Below, piece after piece: positions 31,402 through 46,610 of a stretch of 64,000 nt of DNA. Location: contig JACCIC010000096.1 in NCBI GenBank assembly GCA_018907035.1, positions 1,533,501 to 1,597,500 of the forward strand. The letters are read 5' to 3'. The position numbers were made by a program, and so were the translations under genes. Within the stretch, counting starts at the first letter, position 1. Every line of letters starts with the position of its first letter. Origin of the DNA: Sycobia sp. Sy_11. Lineage: Eukaryota; Arthropoda; Insecta; Hymenoptera; Epichrysomallidae. The notes below the pieces were generated by a model. That model saw only the letters and a list, made by a program, of their open reading frames with translations. It searched no databases and was not told the DNA's origin.

Positions 31402-34095
31402 CTTTAATATAGGAAATATAATTAATTTAAAATGGATTGGATATATATCAGCATATCCATAAAAATATATTTGATTAGTAGTAAAACGATTTAGAAAATA
31501 ATATCTTTGATTTATTAATGGATTTATTACATTGAATATAATTTATTTTATGCTCTTAGAAATACTTTTAAGAAGGTTCCAGTGCATCGATCCGCATCAA
31601 TGGGGGATCCATAAAGAGATCTTACAAATATACCTCATTTTCTATGATAATTATACAAGTAACTATCCTATCCTTCGTGTGTATGTCTAACAGTTGATTA
31701 TTTAGTAATCAAGTTGATATGCGACAAGAAAAATGTTTTTTCTCGATGCCCTTCCAAGCCATATCTGTTTGTAGCGGTCTTTAATGTTTAAATTGAAACA
31801 ATAATCCACTCTAGATTATGTACTTCAAAAGAAGATCAGACTCTTCATTTTGAACAGATCCCAAGCATGATGTTGCCAGATTTGGTATGAATTGTTTCTT
31901 TATTTTAATTGACTGCAAACTATTTTTTAAAAATAAAATAATCCACGTGAAAAAATTTATAAAAATCGCCTTTTTTAAAACACAAAAAATTTTTATAGAA
32001 TCCGAGTGAGAAGTATTAAGTATTATTATTATTATCTAAGTTTTATATTATATAGAATATATTATATTATTTCATGTTCATATAATTTTGTATGAATTTG
32101 GAGTAAATCTGTATAAATCATGACAATTTTTCGATGCTTTATTCTCAAAAACTAAGTCGATGATCTGTATTTTTCTTTTGGCGCATCGAAATACAAAAAT
32201 AGTTACATATAATTTTAATGTTATACCAAATCAGAAAATAACGAATATTAAAATAAATAAATAAAAGAATTTTATTTTTTGCCAAAGTTATTCCGGAAAA
32301 TTTTTCTTTGGTAATTTTTACTGGACGAATTTACCTTTCGGCACAAGTCCATTCTATATTCTAACAGAATTTATGAAGTAATTCCTGAAACTGCATATTC
32401 TGTTAAAAAAATTTTTTTATTAAATATGTCATCCAGATCATTAACAAAATTAAATAATATTTTATGAGTAAAAGTTATGAAAAATAGCTGAGTCTTTCAC
32501 ATCTATAAGAAAATGATTTTAATATACGAGGAGAACGTCTCATGTTTGGATCCTGGATTCGGCTGTAACTTACAGAATATTTACTAATATACCTAAATAA
32601 AACATATGTGTAGCCATTGTTTGCAACGCATCTTTGGTCCAATGCTTTTTTAAAATTAAAATTTTTAGCGAATAAATACACGCAATTCTGCAAACATTTT
32701 GTTCATCTCACATAAGACTTTGTCCTATTAGAATAAGTATATTTTATTAAAAGCTTTAAAATTAATGATGAAGCATAATATAAAATACATTCCATGCAAT
32801 ATTTATAAGTTTTGAAGCTTTAAATTCAATAAGAATCGATAATTCATACGATTCAGAGTGTGCGTTTACAGAAACAATTAATGTACAAAAATAATATAAA
32901 TGAAATGAGATACTTACAGTCTAATAATTATTCTATTGTTTTTGCAGCCAAAATCAAAGATAGACGGTAGTATTATGCTAATATGCATTAATTTAATTAA
33001 TGCAATAAATTTCTAATATGGGTCTGAGTCATTTGACATTTTAATTCTTATTAAATATTCTTATTACATATTTCGTTTTGAAAAATTACGAATAATAGAT
33101 GGAATTCAATTAATATAATTTTATTTATTTTTGATGCATTTTTAATAAAAGATAGAGAATTTTTTAGTGGCACTATGTCCTACATGAGATGAAGGTAATG
33201 TGGAAATTGTTCATAGTCAATTTTTAAGATGTAGAAGATATCGTACGCGATATCATATCCTTTAATAATTACTCAAGGTGTGAGAGATCTTATATTTATG
33301 TGATGAATAGTTTTTGCATAATTACCATATAAAAAGTTTTTAAATAAATTTTTTGCAGAACGAAGAATGAATCACAGACTACTTTTGTAAAATTATTTAG
33401 GTAACTTTTTTTCTTTTCGTTTAAAGTTCTTCGAAATTTCGACTATAAATAGGTTACAAATGAGAAAGAAGATTGTTTACAAGCGAGAAAAAAACAGACA
33501 GCGCATACACTTCGCTATATTATAATCTCATTCATAATATCGAAATAGCGATGGAATTTTTCATGCTATTAATCAGAGCTAGTAATTGTTTTTTTACACG
33601 ATATGATAGATTAAAGTAATTCCAATCCATTCTCAAATTAAATCAATTTTTATGAATTAGCTACTCGCCAAACATTTTTCTTCTTTGCACGAATATTTAC
33701 ACGTAAAAGTACTGGAGTCAAGGGTTTATAACTTTCTAATATCTATATTTTTTCTACCTGACTCAACATCCAGACCCTCTATTGAAGTGGAGAACCGCCC
33801 TATCTCGATCTAGTTATCGAAAAACTGTTATCGCCGGTACCTGATCAAGAAAGTAAAAGTTGGTACGGAGATGTCATGTTCTGGCATTATACTATATTAT
33901 GCTACAGCAATGTTTGCAATCAAAATTCTATATAAACACATTCTAATTGTTCTACTACTAAACTAACGTCAGCTTATTAGATGATTATGTGTTTGACTTA
34001 AGCATTACACATCCTCAGTTCGATTACAGTTTCATTATAGAATTAAATAATTTGTAAATAAGCAGCAACATTATAAATAAGCAGCAACAACAATT
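31402..34095. other. Gap between the pseudogene and gene B
   Basis: No exon recognised. About 32520-32700 matches the 3' flank of gene A (11580-11760). About 33770-33860 matches 41195-41290 in inverted orientation. Confidence 0.45.
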
Positions 34096-36446
34096 TTATT
34101 CATTATTATCCGGTACTATTTGTGTTTGTATTAATATTTGTGTATGTGTTTGTTCTCGTTCTCTTGGTGCTCGATGAGGCAGTCTAGTAATATTAATGAT
34201 CCAATCGTAATATGACGCTAATTTCATGTAAACGGCTGGAGAATTTTGATCTGCACACATTCCGCCAGTGACAATAACACCGATCAATTTTTTTTCAAAG
34301 GTAACGGGACCTCCAGTGTCTCCAATGCATGGACTATTCGGTACGCTCGAAGTACAGAACATATTTTGAGTTATCGGTATGAATTCTTGAGAATTGTAGG
34401 CTTTATAACATCGAATCCATTCTATAACTCTAGTTAAAGCTATTTTTAATTCTGGTGACAGTTCCTTAGACTGAAACTAAAATAGAAAGAAGATTAATTA
34501 TAAATGCAATATCATTGTTGTCTTTGTAATAGAATTTAGTTGTAATTATACTCATGATTTCATTAATAAAAAAGCTTTTATAAATAAAGCTTAAATGTAT
34601 ACACAGAAATACTTGTATCAGTGGGTTTGAAATAGATTTAAGTTGCTAAAAATCGAAGTTAAATGGGGTTTCATTCTTCCAGCCACTGAATTAAAAATTT
34701 TCCAATCTGACTAACATATCATTAACTGGAATAATGATTAATCAATTTTTAGAAAACTTATAAGATTATACATATAAATTCCTTACATCTGTTCGGTTCT
34801 ATCATTTGAAGATTTGATATATTTAAGCATACCAAACACTAATAGACTTAAAAACCGTTTCGAAATTAAGGAAACACAACTATAATTGATATTATAGTAT
34901 ATAATATAAAAATACTGTATCAATTCTGAAAATTAATTCTAAAAAAAAAAATTCAAGCAGAGGATCTCTTATTTCAGTAATTGTGATTTAAAAGACGTTA
35001 TAATAGTTTTATGTGCTTACACTTTCTTTTCCATATCCAGAAATTGTTACTATATCTGTAGCTTTAGGAACATCATCTGGAAAAGCAATAGGAATACTTT
35101 TCTGACCTAACTTAAATACCATCTCATCTTCAACCTGTATGATTAAATTAAAAAAATAATTTTAATATGTTGCTTTAGCAAAAAGAAACAATATAAGATA
35201 TAGTTCAATGAAAAAACTTAATTATTGTAGCTAAAAACTTTTAAGTTGTTAACAACTTAATTAAACGTAATTTTTGTAGAAATTAATTGTAAGCAACTAA
35301 AAATACATTATCGTCAGAAATTAGACAATACTATATTTAATTAACTAATAATTATGTTCAATTTTTTAACTTTAAGCTGTACTTAAAATATAGTTCAATA
35401 TATAAATAAAAAAATTCAAGTCAATATTTTCATAAGAAAAATGGTAATTCATAAATATGTCGAATGATAGAATAAATATAGACTAAACTTATGTTGATTT
35501 TTAATTAACCTGTTATGGATTATTTAAATTATTAAAATACATCAGAAAGCAACACAATCACTTTCATTAATAACATATTATAAATTTTAAATATAACTAC
35601 ACGTGGATATAACAATCCTTAGTAGCACGAAAGTAGTTTCGTTATCGATCATATACATTGAATGAATGTTTTATAGATCAAATCTAACAATAAGAATGGA
35701 GACATATAGAAACATGGCGTTGGTGAGAGACATGAACTAATCTACAACTTTCAGATACCTTCTACGTTTTTGAATTGATTTACTGGTCTTAATTTAGCAT
35801 ATTATTAAACTTATTAAAGAAATTTCCAATGATAAATCGTGAACCAGAAAATTAAATGATAATATGTTCTAACCAGATAAAGTGAAAAAATAATTTATTA
35901 TTATTTAATGGTGTCTTTCTTAAATGTTATAATGAGTTCAAGAATAATATATTTCTTCAGAACGTTTCAACAACAGATATGTTGTCATTTTCAAGCATGT
36001 ACATTGTTATTATTATTAGATTTGTATTTTGTCCAATTGTGGATTTAGTTTATTATAAAATTAACTATTTTATTTTAATTCTATTATTCATAATTTATCT
36101 TTGTAATTGAATTATGATAAAATTGTTCATTTAATAGTAAACTAAATCCACAATCTAACAAAATATAAATTGTAAAGCCATTGGTATGGATGGCTCAGAT
36201 CTCTTATTTAATTATTTAATTATATTAAGAAGGATTCTGTGAATTAGAGCCAACTCCAAGAATCATACAGGTGAGTTCTTCCTCGTAAGTAGTACTCAAA
36301 ATATTCTTTCGTTGATGAAATAGGACTAAAATTCTATATTGCCACTATGACTGAGACTAAATGTTTGCGAGTCGGAGCATGACGCATATGTGCATCATGC
36401 CGGTCCGGGACGGTAATGCTTTGAAAAAACCTATTGTATACGCATG

Positions 36447-36500
<54 letters not shown>

Positions 36501-39500
36501 TTTTGGGTCGCTAATTACGATTCTGAAGTCAAGTTTCGAACTTTTTGATGACAAAATATGATTTTTTTCTGACGTTTTTTTTATGTTATTATTGACGTTA
36601 TTGTTACGAACAAAATTGAAACTAGATATAAAAATTAGTATTAAATCTAATAGTAAGTGTCCATCGTTTATAATTTCTAGAATAAAGTATTTATTAACCG
36701 ACTAATATTCTAGTTATTATTATACTCAGCTAAAATGTTTCAATATTATTTGCATTAAAATTCGAAATAAGATATTTTCTTTATAGCTGATAGTCTTATA
36801 CGTTTATAGTTTAAGAAAGCAGAACTATAAAGATAAAATTAATTTTATGATTCTGATTGTTAGAATCATTTAAACTGATATATATATTAAAATAATGCGT
36901 AATAGTTTTTAAGAAATTTTTATAATATCACGTTAACACCATATATGTATGTTTAATATTTCTTTATGTAATTAAATATAGTTATACATTATGCTGCGAG
37001 AAATGTTTAATTTTAAGATTGGAAATGATGTAAATAAAATATTAATATAATATTATATTCGCGGGAGAATATATGAGTAAGAAATATATATGCGATCTCC
37101 TCGGATAAAATGGCGCCACATAAATTATAAAAACTGTTTATAAATGATATGTAAGTATATACGAGATACCGAATAATGCTTGAAGAAATCATCGGTTGGC
37201 AATTTATAAATCTTATTTAATAAGTTATGATTTGTAATTTTGAATTGGACTCTAAATGAATTAATTTAATTGGATTTGAATTGAAATTAATTAATTATTG
37301 AAGTCAGGATCGCGAGCAAACCTTCGTTTAAGGCCAAAAAATTTTATACAACTAAGGTATACGCTTGATCCGGCTTGATCCGTACCATGATGGGTAATAC
37401 CGAAGATTTTTCTGAAAACTGACTTTTATATGATTTATAACTAAGGTACGCAAATATTAGCCGGAGGAAAATCTTGCTATTTTACGAAAAAGGTTTAACT
37501 GGTTATGCTTTCATAAAAGCAACTGATCTGTGCTGTGACTGAAAATTCGGAAATTTGCTTTATAATAGCTCTCCTACAGATTCACAAATAAGGTGACTGT
37601 ATTTCAGCTATAAGAAAATCTTGAGAATTTTGAAAGAAGTATGAACGGTGTCAAATTACCACCTCGGTTTCTCCAACCGTTCGGCTGCGCGAAGTGTTTA
37701 GGCTGCGATCAACGAATGGGACTTATCGCCCGAAATTTGACCCTCGATAAGAAGAGTCTATGAAGGTAGCTGTATGAGCGCAGAAGGCATTATTCGTATC
37801 TCGTCTATACTAAAGTGATTGTTATGTTTCTGTTATTCTTTTATGATACATTAGAATTTTAATTTATTGAACCTAAACCTTTTGAAATTTTTCTTATTTC
37901 AAACATCCCAGTAATTAGTATATTATAGTTATTATTGATGTACTCTGACGTTATTATTTTCAATTTATTTTATTAATTATTTTCGAATGCATATATGCAT
38001 TATACCTGTACTCTAAGGGTTAAAGAACTCCAAAATTTTGCTAATGCAAACAATACTTGCGCACAGTTATTGTACACACATTGCGGCCACATTTGTTAGT
38101 TTTTTCACTCCGTTCCTAGAAGCGTATATTATGTTTCAATTGCCAATGCTAACATATTCGGGAACAATCACGGTATTCTTTGTAGTCCAGCATATAAATA
38201 ATACATCCACTAGTCTAGGCTATAAGCAAAAGTGTCTGTTTATTGAATCATTAATTGATCTTAATATATGATTTATATTTATATACTTACTCAAATACGT
38301 AATTGTGCTTAATCTCTAAGTAATTTGAAATCTGTTATACCTGTGTACATCTTTTCGTCTATGATCAAGTCACTTGTGATCTTACTGAAGAGTCTAGTAA
38401 TCATTTTTTTAATCTGCTTCAAATTTACATTTTCATTGTTTTTTTAGATTAAACTGTAGTGTCATTTAATATCTGAATACATTAAAGCATTCTCAATTAT
38501 TTATTGCAAAGCGAGTAAAGTCTTCTTGTTTTTAATTTTTATTGATTACATTCAGGTTCTATGACGACTTGAATATTTGTTCATGCTTGGACACTGTTTG
38601 GACACTCGTGTTTAATCATGAAGCAATAAAATCATGTTAAGAATCCAATCGTAATATGTTGCTAATTTTATGTAAACGACTGGAGGATTTCAATGTGTAC
38701 ACATTCCGCCAGTTGCAATGACGCTGATCAATATTTTTGGACAGTATCTCTGAATATTATTATACCGATAATGTATTTCCAAGCAATTACGGTCTCTTTA
38801 CTTTTATTTATTATTGACTATTCGTTGGTAATATTTCTGTTTCTATTAACAACTTGAGAATGTTTCTATTGAAGCGACGTTGCTTGTTTACGAACCAAGC
38901 CAGTTGTATTAATAATCCAACCGCAGTATGCCACTACTTTGATGTAAACGGCTGGTGAATTTTGATCTGCACACATTGCGCCAGTTGCAATGTCACCGTT
39001 CCATATTTTTTCAAACGTGACGGGACCTCTAGTGTCTTCAATGCACGGGATATTAGGTACGCGCAAAATATAGAACATATATTAAGTTATTGGTAAAAAT
39101 CCTTGAGCATCATACACATTATTGCACTGATTCCATTCTAGAACTCGAGCTAAAGCTACTTTTAATAAAGGTAGAAGCTCCTTGAACTAAACTGTTGAAT
39201 GTCCCGTTATTTCATTTTCTGAAATATTATTAAACTGTTTGTATATTTGTGAGGATTTTAAAGTTTAAAGGGCTTTATTAGTCGTGTATATTTTATTGAT
39301 TGTAGATGAGCTATCAAATCTGGCTTTTAAACTTAAATTTGAATATGTGATATTTTTTTAAAAGTTTCAGGCCTCTGTTTGATTTATCCAGTGTACAGTC
39401 ATATTAAAAATTTATTATATTTATATTGTTTATATTATAAAATTTATTATATTATATATATATATTGTTTATAAATATATTATATTAATAGACGAAGAAA

Positions 39501-42500
39501 TCTAGAGACAATTAAATAATATTACAAAACATCAGTAGCATTGGTTTTATAATTAATTTTGACTTTCTTTTACTGTTAACTCAAGAGGAGCTTCCACCTG
39601 AATTAAAAATAGCTTTATCTCGAGTTATAGAATGGATTCTATGTTCTAACGCGTACGATTCTCAAGAATTCATACCGATAACTCAGAATATGTTCTGTAC
39701 TTCGAGCATGCTTAATAACCCGTACATGAGAGACCGTCGAGGTCCCATCACCTTTTGAAAATGAAGTGCCCGGTAACATTGTGACTGGCGAAATGTGTGC
39801 AGATCAAAATTCTCCAGCCGTTTATATGAAGATAGCGGCATACTAAGATTGAATAATTATCATCATTAGCTTGCTTCATTAACAACGAATAGAGCCTGAA
39901 AAAACACATATTTAAATTTTAATAGAAACAGAAATAATACCTGAGAATAATCAATGATAAGTAAAACCAAAGAAACTTTAAACACATTGAAATATTCGAT
40001 CAATGTTAAAACGATATTGAGAGGTACTAGTTAAAAAACAATTGATCGGTATCGTTGTAACTGGCGGAATGTGTGCAGATCAAAATTTTTCAGCCGTTTA
40101 CATGAAAGCTTGATATTACGATTAGATTATTAGTATAACCGGGTTGCTTCAACAAAAACGGCCAGAGTCCGATCAAATACATCCTCAAATTGTTATGAAA
40201 CCTGAAAGTAATTAATAAAAATTAAAAACAAAGAGTCTGTACTTGCTTTGAAATGCATTATTGATAAAAATTAAATGCATTAAAATACTGGACATTAAAA
40301 TAATAATCACTGCCGTCTAACTGATAAAAAGAGAAAATATAAATTTCAAACAAATTTAAAAAGGCAGACGCCGGGCTCGTAGTAAAATGCCAAGTAACTT
40401 AATCGTAGATATAAAGATGTACAGAGTTGTAAGAGATTTCAAATTACTTATAGATTTAACAGAATTATTTTACTTGAGGGAGTTTAAAAGTAAAATTCAA
40501 ATTTCAATATAAATTAATGTTTCAATAAATTGATATTTGTTTTTATTGCCTAGACTAGTCAATGTACTACTAATACATAGTTCTACAATGCCGCAATCTT
40601 TTTTGTTTACCCAACAAATCGTTTTATAGACCCAACGATATTAAAGTATACAAGTTTGTAATGCTATTCTAATGACAGTAAATATAGCAAAATAAAAACA
40701 TGTGTTACTAAACCGATGGTAACTAGCATCTGAATCGATTAAAAGATGAAAACGTAAATTTAAAGCGAACATATGATTCTATAACATTAAAATTCACTTC
40801 AAATACGCTTACATCCTGTTGTAAATTTATGTATTTGAAATACGTTGCCGTTACAGTCATATTTGAGCATTGTAACAATAATAATATTTTGATGCCTTCT
40901 CTATGAGATTTTGATGTAACCTTTCGGATTCTCTGTTTTTCTCTTCCCTCATCTAAAAGTCTACTGATAAATTTTTACCAACTGTTAAGTTTTGATAATT
41001 GAACGATAATCTAAATGAGAACATGGTAGCATTGCAGTCAGCCGAATTATATGTATAGAATCGTACACAATTAAAACAACAGATTAATATTATTTTAGAA
41101 ATTACTTCATATTGTCAACACATTTATCTGATTTCAACACATGTCGTCTAACCTAATATCATACTGAAAGTACTGTACCGCAATGAAGTGAAGTCTTGAA
41201 AAACGTCCTTCCGAGACCAACAGGAATATTAGTGCCTGATAACTAGATCGATCTAGGACGATTCTCGAATTGATTAGAAGGGGTGTCTCATAAAATAGAC
41301 ACAAAGAACAAGCTTGGCATACTTAAAATCTATACTAGAAAATTGTAAACTCTTGATTTTAATACCGTTAGGCAAATATTGATTAGAAAAAAAGTACTTG
41401 GCGCATAGGTAATTACCCACAAATATTGCTTTGCTTTATTTTTATTTTAGTTGTAATTACTTTTATGTTGCATAGAATTGAAAAATAGGAAACTAAGTAT
41501 ATTAGCACTTGTATACCGTAATATCATACTTGAATGAAACACCTAAATTCATATAAGGGAGACTCTATCTGCAGACTAACAGCCGTAGCGGAAATATATA
41601 ATTTTAGTCCTATATCATCAACGAAAGAATATTTTTGGTGATATTTACAGGTACGAACTCACTTGTATGATTCCTAGAGTTAGCTCTAATTTACAAAATT
41701 ATTACGAGATCTAAGCAGGGTTATCCATTCCAATGTCTTTCTGGACCAAAGAATTGGAATTAAAATTTGGAGCGAATACATACTCCAATAAATAAGTTGA
41801 TAATTTTCTCAAACATGTTATTCACCTTGTTCGTGTTCATGAAATAGTACAGACAAGAATATTGGATTTTCTTGTAGTATAATTTATTTGCCTTAAAATA
41901 TATAGAGAGCGACGAGATTACTACACTAGTCGGAATAAGAAGCAGGTATAATCCTAACTATTAAATTATATTTTCCTATTAAAAAAAAATTATTAAAAAA
42001 AATATAATAATATAAATAATGACTTTTTTCATAACTTTTCAGTAGCAGGTCTCTTAACTTTGCCGACATTTAATTGTTCTTGTTATTAATACAGTTGTAT
42101 TTTGTTAGATTATGGAGTTAGTTTATTATTAAATGAACAATTTTATCATCATTCAAGTACTAAGATAAATTATGAATAATAGAATTAAGATAAATAGTTC
42201 ATTTTATAATAAACTAAATATAAATGTAATAATAATAATAATAATAACAATGTGGGAACTTGAAAAGGACAACATATCTGCTGTTGAAATGTTATAAAGG
42301 AAGATATTATTGTTGAAATATAAAACGTTTCACATTACGCAAGAAGAAATTATCTAGTTCTCTTCTGAAATAATATTTTTTTTTCCAAAACTTCTATAAG
42401 AATATTTAATTTTCCTTTCAACATTCGTTGTTATTTTACTAAAAATTGTCTAAAACAGTTCTTTTTCATACTGTCAATATTTCTTTCAATTCAATACTTT

Positions 42501-45500
42501 TCTTGTTATCTTATACTATTTTAATCATATAGTTATAAAGTTCCGTTTTATTTTCTTTCCAAAGCTAGAGAAATTCTAAGAAAAATTCTTTAAAGAATAT
42601 TGTTGAATGAAAAGTTTTTACGAATTCTAATGAACTCCAAGTAAGTATATAACTGGATAGTTACATATTTAATTTTCTTTTATTTTACAGCATATATTTT
42701 TTAAACAGCTTAGGTATACGCAATTAAAAAATATTGATTGTGATATTCTTCTAAATGGTACACCAATTCATTAATTTTTTTTATTAATATTAATATGTTT
42801 AATAAAATTATATTTTCTTCTTACATTAAATAGAATCGAATATAAATACCTCAATTAAAACGATGTCATTGTCAAGATTTTCGGGATTATATTGTGGATG
42901 TGGCTTGATTCTTCTTATTTTGTGAATAGTCCCTTCTTCTTTTGTTAATATTGTTCCGATTCTTACTTTTACACGTTTTGGATTTGTGTTCCTGTGTGAT
43001 AGATAGGGCCATTTTGTCGTTAAATAAAAAATAAAAACAAATTATTTAAGGATAATTACTATTCAATTGATATAGATTTTTTTTGATAACAAAAGGTAGC
43101 TATAGTTTTTACAGGAGATTTCTTTGTATCATAACAATAACGCATTACAATAACAATTATTATATAATCAATTATATCGCGATTAAATGACACTACTAAA
43201 CTCTAAGCTTTGTAAGTAATTCTTAGCAGCATTTGAAAAATTATAAAAAAAATATTTTATTTTAAATGTTTTTTGAAACTATTTAGTACTTACTTAAAGC
43301 AGAACATGGCTGAAATTAACCAAAGCTTTGCAATAATCGTGGCACCACCCTTTAGTCTTGAACGATATTCTAAAGAAGCCTAAAGTAAATAAAAATTTCT
43401 CATTATGACTAAGTTTTTAAAATAATATAATATTTAAATTTATAAAATAATAAACTGCTTTAACATATTCGTTAAATCAAATAAAATTACTATATAAGCT
43501 CTTCATCTAAAATAGTCATAGAACAATTCTTCAAAAACATAAAAAAATTCTTATTCTACTTTTAAATTTGTCTCTGATGGACTATAAATTTCAAAAATCC
43601 ATATATTTTCTTCTTGCCTTGCTGCCATATGTATTCATTTCATTATCTTATTTAAAGTATCAAATTGAACAGATTATACCCGTAATGTAGAAAACCGTTA
43701 CTGCATTTGATACGTGAAATTATTGTATTATTCACATAAAGGAATTTTATCAATATCTATTATTATGTTCATATAATCTCTATAGAGCATTAACTTTATA
43801 GTCTGAGAGAAATAAGAAATTTCATTGATTATTCACATTTTTGTGAATTTTACGTACACCCCTTATCTAAATTATTTAATTTTTTCTTAATTTTCGGATG
43901 TTTCTTTAATGTCGTAAAGTGTTTTCAATTAAATGTATTTGACAAGTTGGAATGTAAAATCAATTTTATTGATTTTGCTGTTTTAACAGGTGACGCTTAA
44001 ATGTAATTAAAAAATTTTTCAATGTCATTTGAAGCGATTGCACTGAACGTAGATCAGTCGAAGGCTTCAAATTTTTTAGAATAACTGTAGAAGTGTTTTT
44101 ACATCCAATATAATCATTCTTTTTTTAAAATTAATATATACATATTTAACGAGAATTCTTAATCTTATGTCCAGAATATTTATTTAATTGTGAATATCAA
44201 TTTTGTCTAGTATTCAATTGTTTAGACAATTATAGTTGTATCTCATCAACGTTGAACAAAGAGATTCCTTTCATGTTTATCTTCAGAATGGAAAATAAGA
44301 AGTATCGGAAATGTGGCTAGTTAGAACAGTTGTCGTTGCATTGATATATTATTGAATTGACCCAAAAACTAATTAATAAACATTATGCCATAAGCAAGTA
44401 CATTATTGTGGTGCAGTCGCAAGGACTTTCTTACAGTTATTTTATTACAAAAAATAGGTCGTTCTATGATGTGAATCTCCTACCTTATAATCTTTATTGA
44501 ACGTTGGACTTTTAATTCGCTAAACAGTTGAAATAGACAAACAGTGTAGAAAGCATCCACGTTCCCGACATTAAAAACTAGATACGCGTTCAAAAGCGTA
44601 GTTTAATAAATTCTTTGATCTATTTTTTTCCAAAAGAACAATTAAGAAACATACTAAAATATGTATAACTGCACTGACAGCTCCTGACAGAGTAAACGTA
44701 CAATATAGACACCAATGAATATACAGTGTCCAGATCAATGTAACAAAATAATAATAAAATAAAAATGTGCCAAACGGACGAATATAGACCAGGGTATTAA
44801 AAAATCTGATTATAGTTTGATCACAACTCGTGAAATAGTCCAACTTTTTCGGAATATGTATGAATGATCTTACGCCATATGCAGTTATTTGGGAGAAGAT
44901 TTTAATGTCTTTCTTACTTTTGTTTGCAATAACTTAACAATAAAGTTACCTTCAGTACACGCTTTGCTGATGGCGTTATCAAAGTTATTATTATTCAAAT
45001 AAAAATTCTACCTAACTATCTAGTTTGCATATGGATCTGAGACTATTTTTACTCAGCTAAGACAGAATTTTAAAATATTTCAGTCAGTATTACAGTATAT
45101 ATATATATACCCGTTTATAGTATATATGTACCCGTATATAGTATATATAGTATATATACCCGTTTGACAATATGAAGAAGATTAGCCACTCTAGTTTCTG
45201 TATATAAAAACTCGATTCGTGTTCTATATTTTTATTATAAAATATTGAAATTATAAAAGTCTATATTATTGATTATCTATTAAAATAAAGTACCTAGGTT
45301 GGATCTATAAATATATGCTTACATATATTTATGCATAAAATTGTCTAAAGCAAGCCGGTATGAATTAAAACCACGTATTTGAGCACCGTTTGTTTTTTAT
45401 CTTCCTGAACACCAGTTGCGCTAGAAGGTGGATTTTTTAAGTTAAAAATACGTAACGTAAACGATACTTACGGATACGTTTGGATAGTGTATTATTTATC

Positions 45501-46533
45501 TTGGATTATATGATATAAAAACTCATTTAAAGACCAAATATATGGTATAAAATTTTGGTTAAAATAAAGCGAAAATGCTGGATACAGAATATTACGTCCG
45601 ATATAAAAAAATAAAATAGAATGAATACAATAATAACACTATCAAATAAAACTCGAAAGGTTTTATCAGCCCCTTTTTACAAAAACTAGGATGCATGAAG
45701 TAAAAAGGCGAAAGCTCTAGATATTCTATTAGTTTGATTCTTAACTATCTAGATAGGGGGCTACTATACTGACGTGATTTTAACATTTAGATGATATGGA
45801 GTTCCATTTTGGCTCTGATGTATGTTGCTCTAGATAAATCGCAAATATATTTTGTATGTTGAAGATACTGAAGTTTAAAATGCCGCGTACCATGCAAATC
45901 ATCGTATACCGCACATACAGTATATATTAAAAGATTGGGCGTTCCATTAAGTTGCCATTTTAATTTATTTGTGAATTCATGTTTATAAAATTTGAAAGTA
46001 TGTAATATCCAGTGAATATCGTTGAAAATATAATTCACATGTTTTTTTAAGTAAGATTGCATGTAACGCCTAGGTTGCGAACTTTGGATATGTAAGTCTG
46101 TCCCTAATTAGAATATTAGGGATAGCGGATCAGTCTATTTGTTGACGATGTATTTGCAAACACTTAAATTTGAAAAATTGAGAAGCTTCAGTAACATTAA
46201 TTTAAGATAATAAATTTTATTTATATTCACATTATTTTAGACAATATTTCAACTTTATAAAAACTTTATTAAAACATTATTCGTTTTCCTTTGCATTCGT
46301 ATAATGGTAAGGAAGTTTACTAAAGCTTAGAAGACAGGAGGTGCTAGCAGCTCAGCTGTGAAAATGCTGACTTGTCCAATCAATTTAGGGCAACAGACAT
46401 TGCATAGGCAGCGGCACAGCGCATCGGAGTGAGCGAGCTTATAATTATAAGCGCGGAGTACAAAAAATTTTTACGAAACAGAATTCGGATGATCAATATG
46501 TCTTCGATACTTCATTCAAAAGAGGGAAAAGAA

Positions 46534-46610
<77 letters not shown>

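Noticed and set aside
34246..34437. Plus-strand frame across the last exon of gene B
   Set aside because: Antisense shadow of the protease exon.
36357..36561. Open frames on both strands across the (TA)n tract
   Set aside because: They consist mainly of alternating Ile-Tyr from the microsatellite; the same applies to 6487-6675, 14052-14349, 15614-15826 and 28115-28309.
44571..44843. Hydrophobic 90-codon frame that could be a membrane protein
   Set aside because: AT-rich chance frame inside intron 2 of gene B, no family resemblance and no splice partners.
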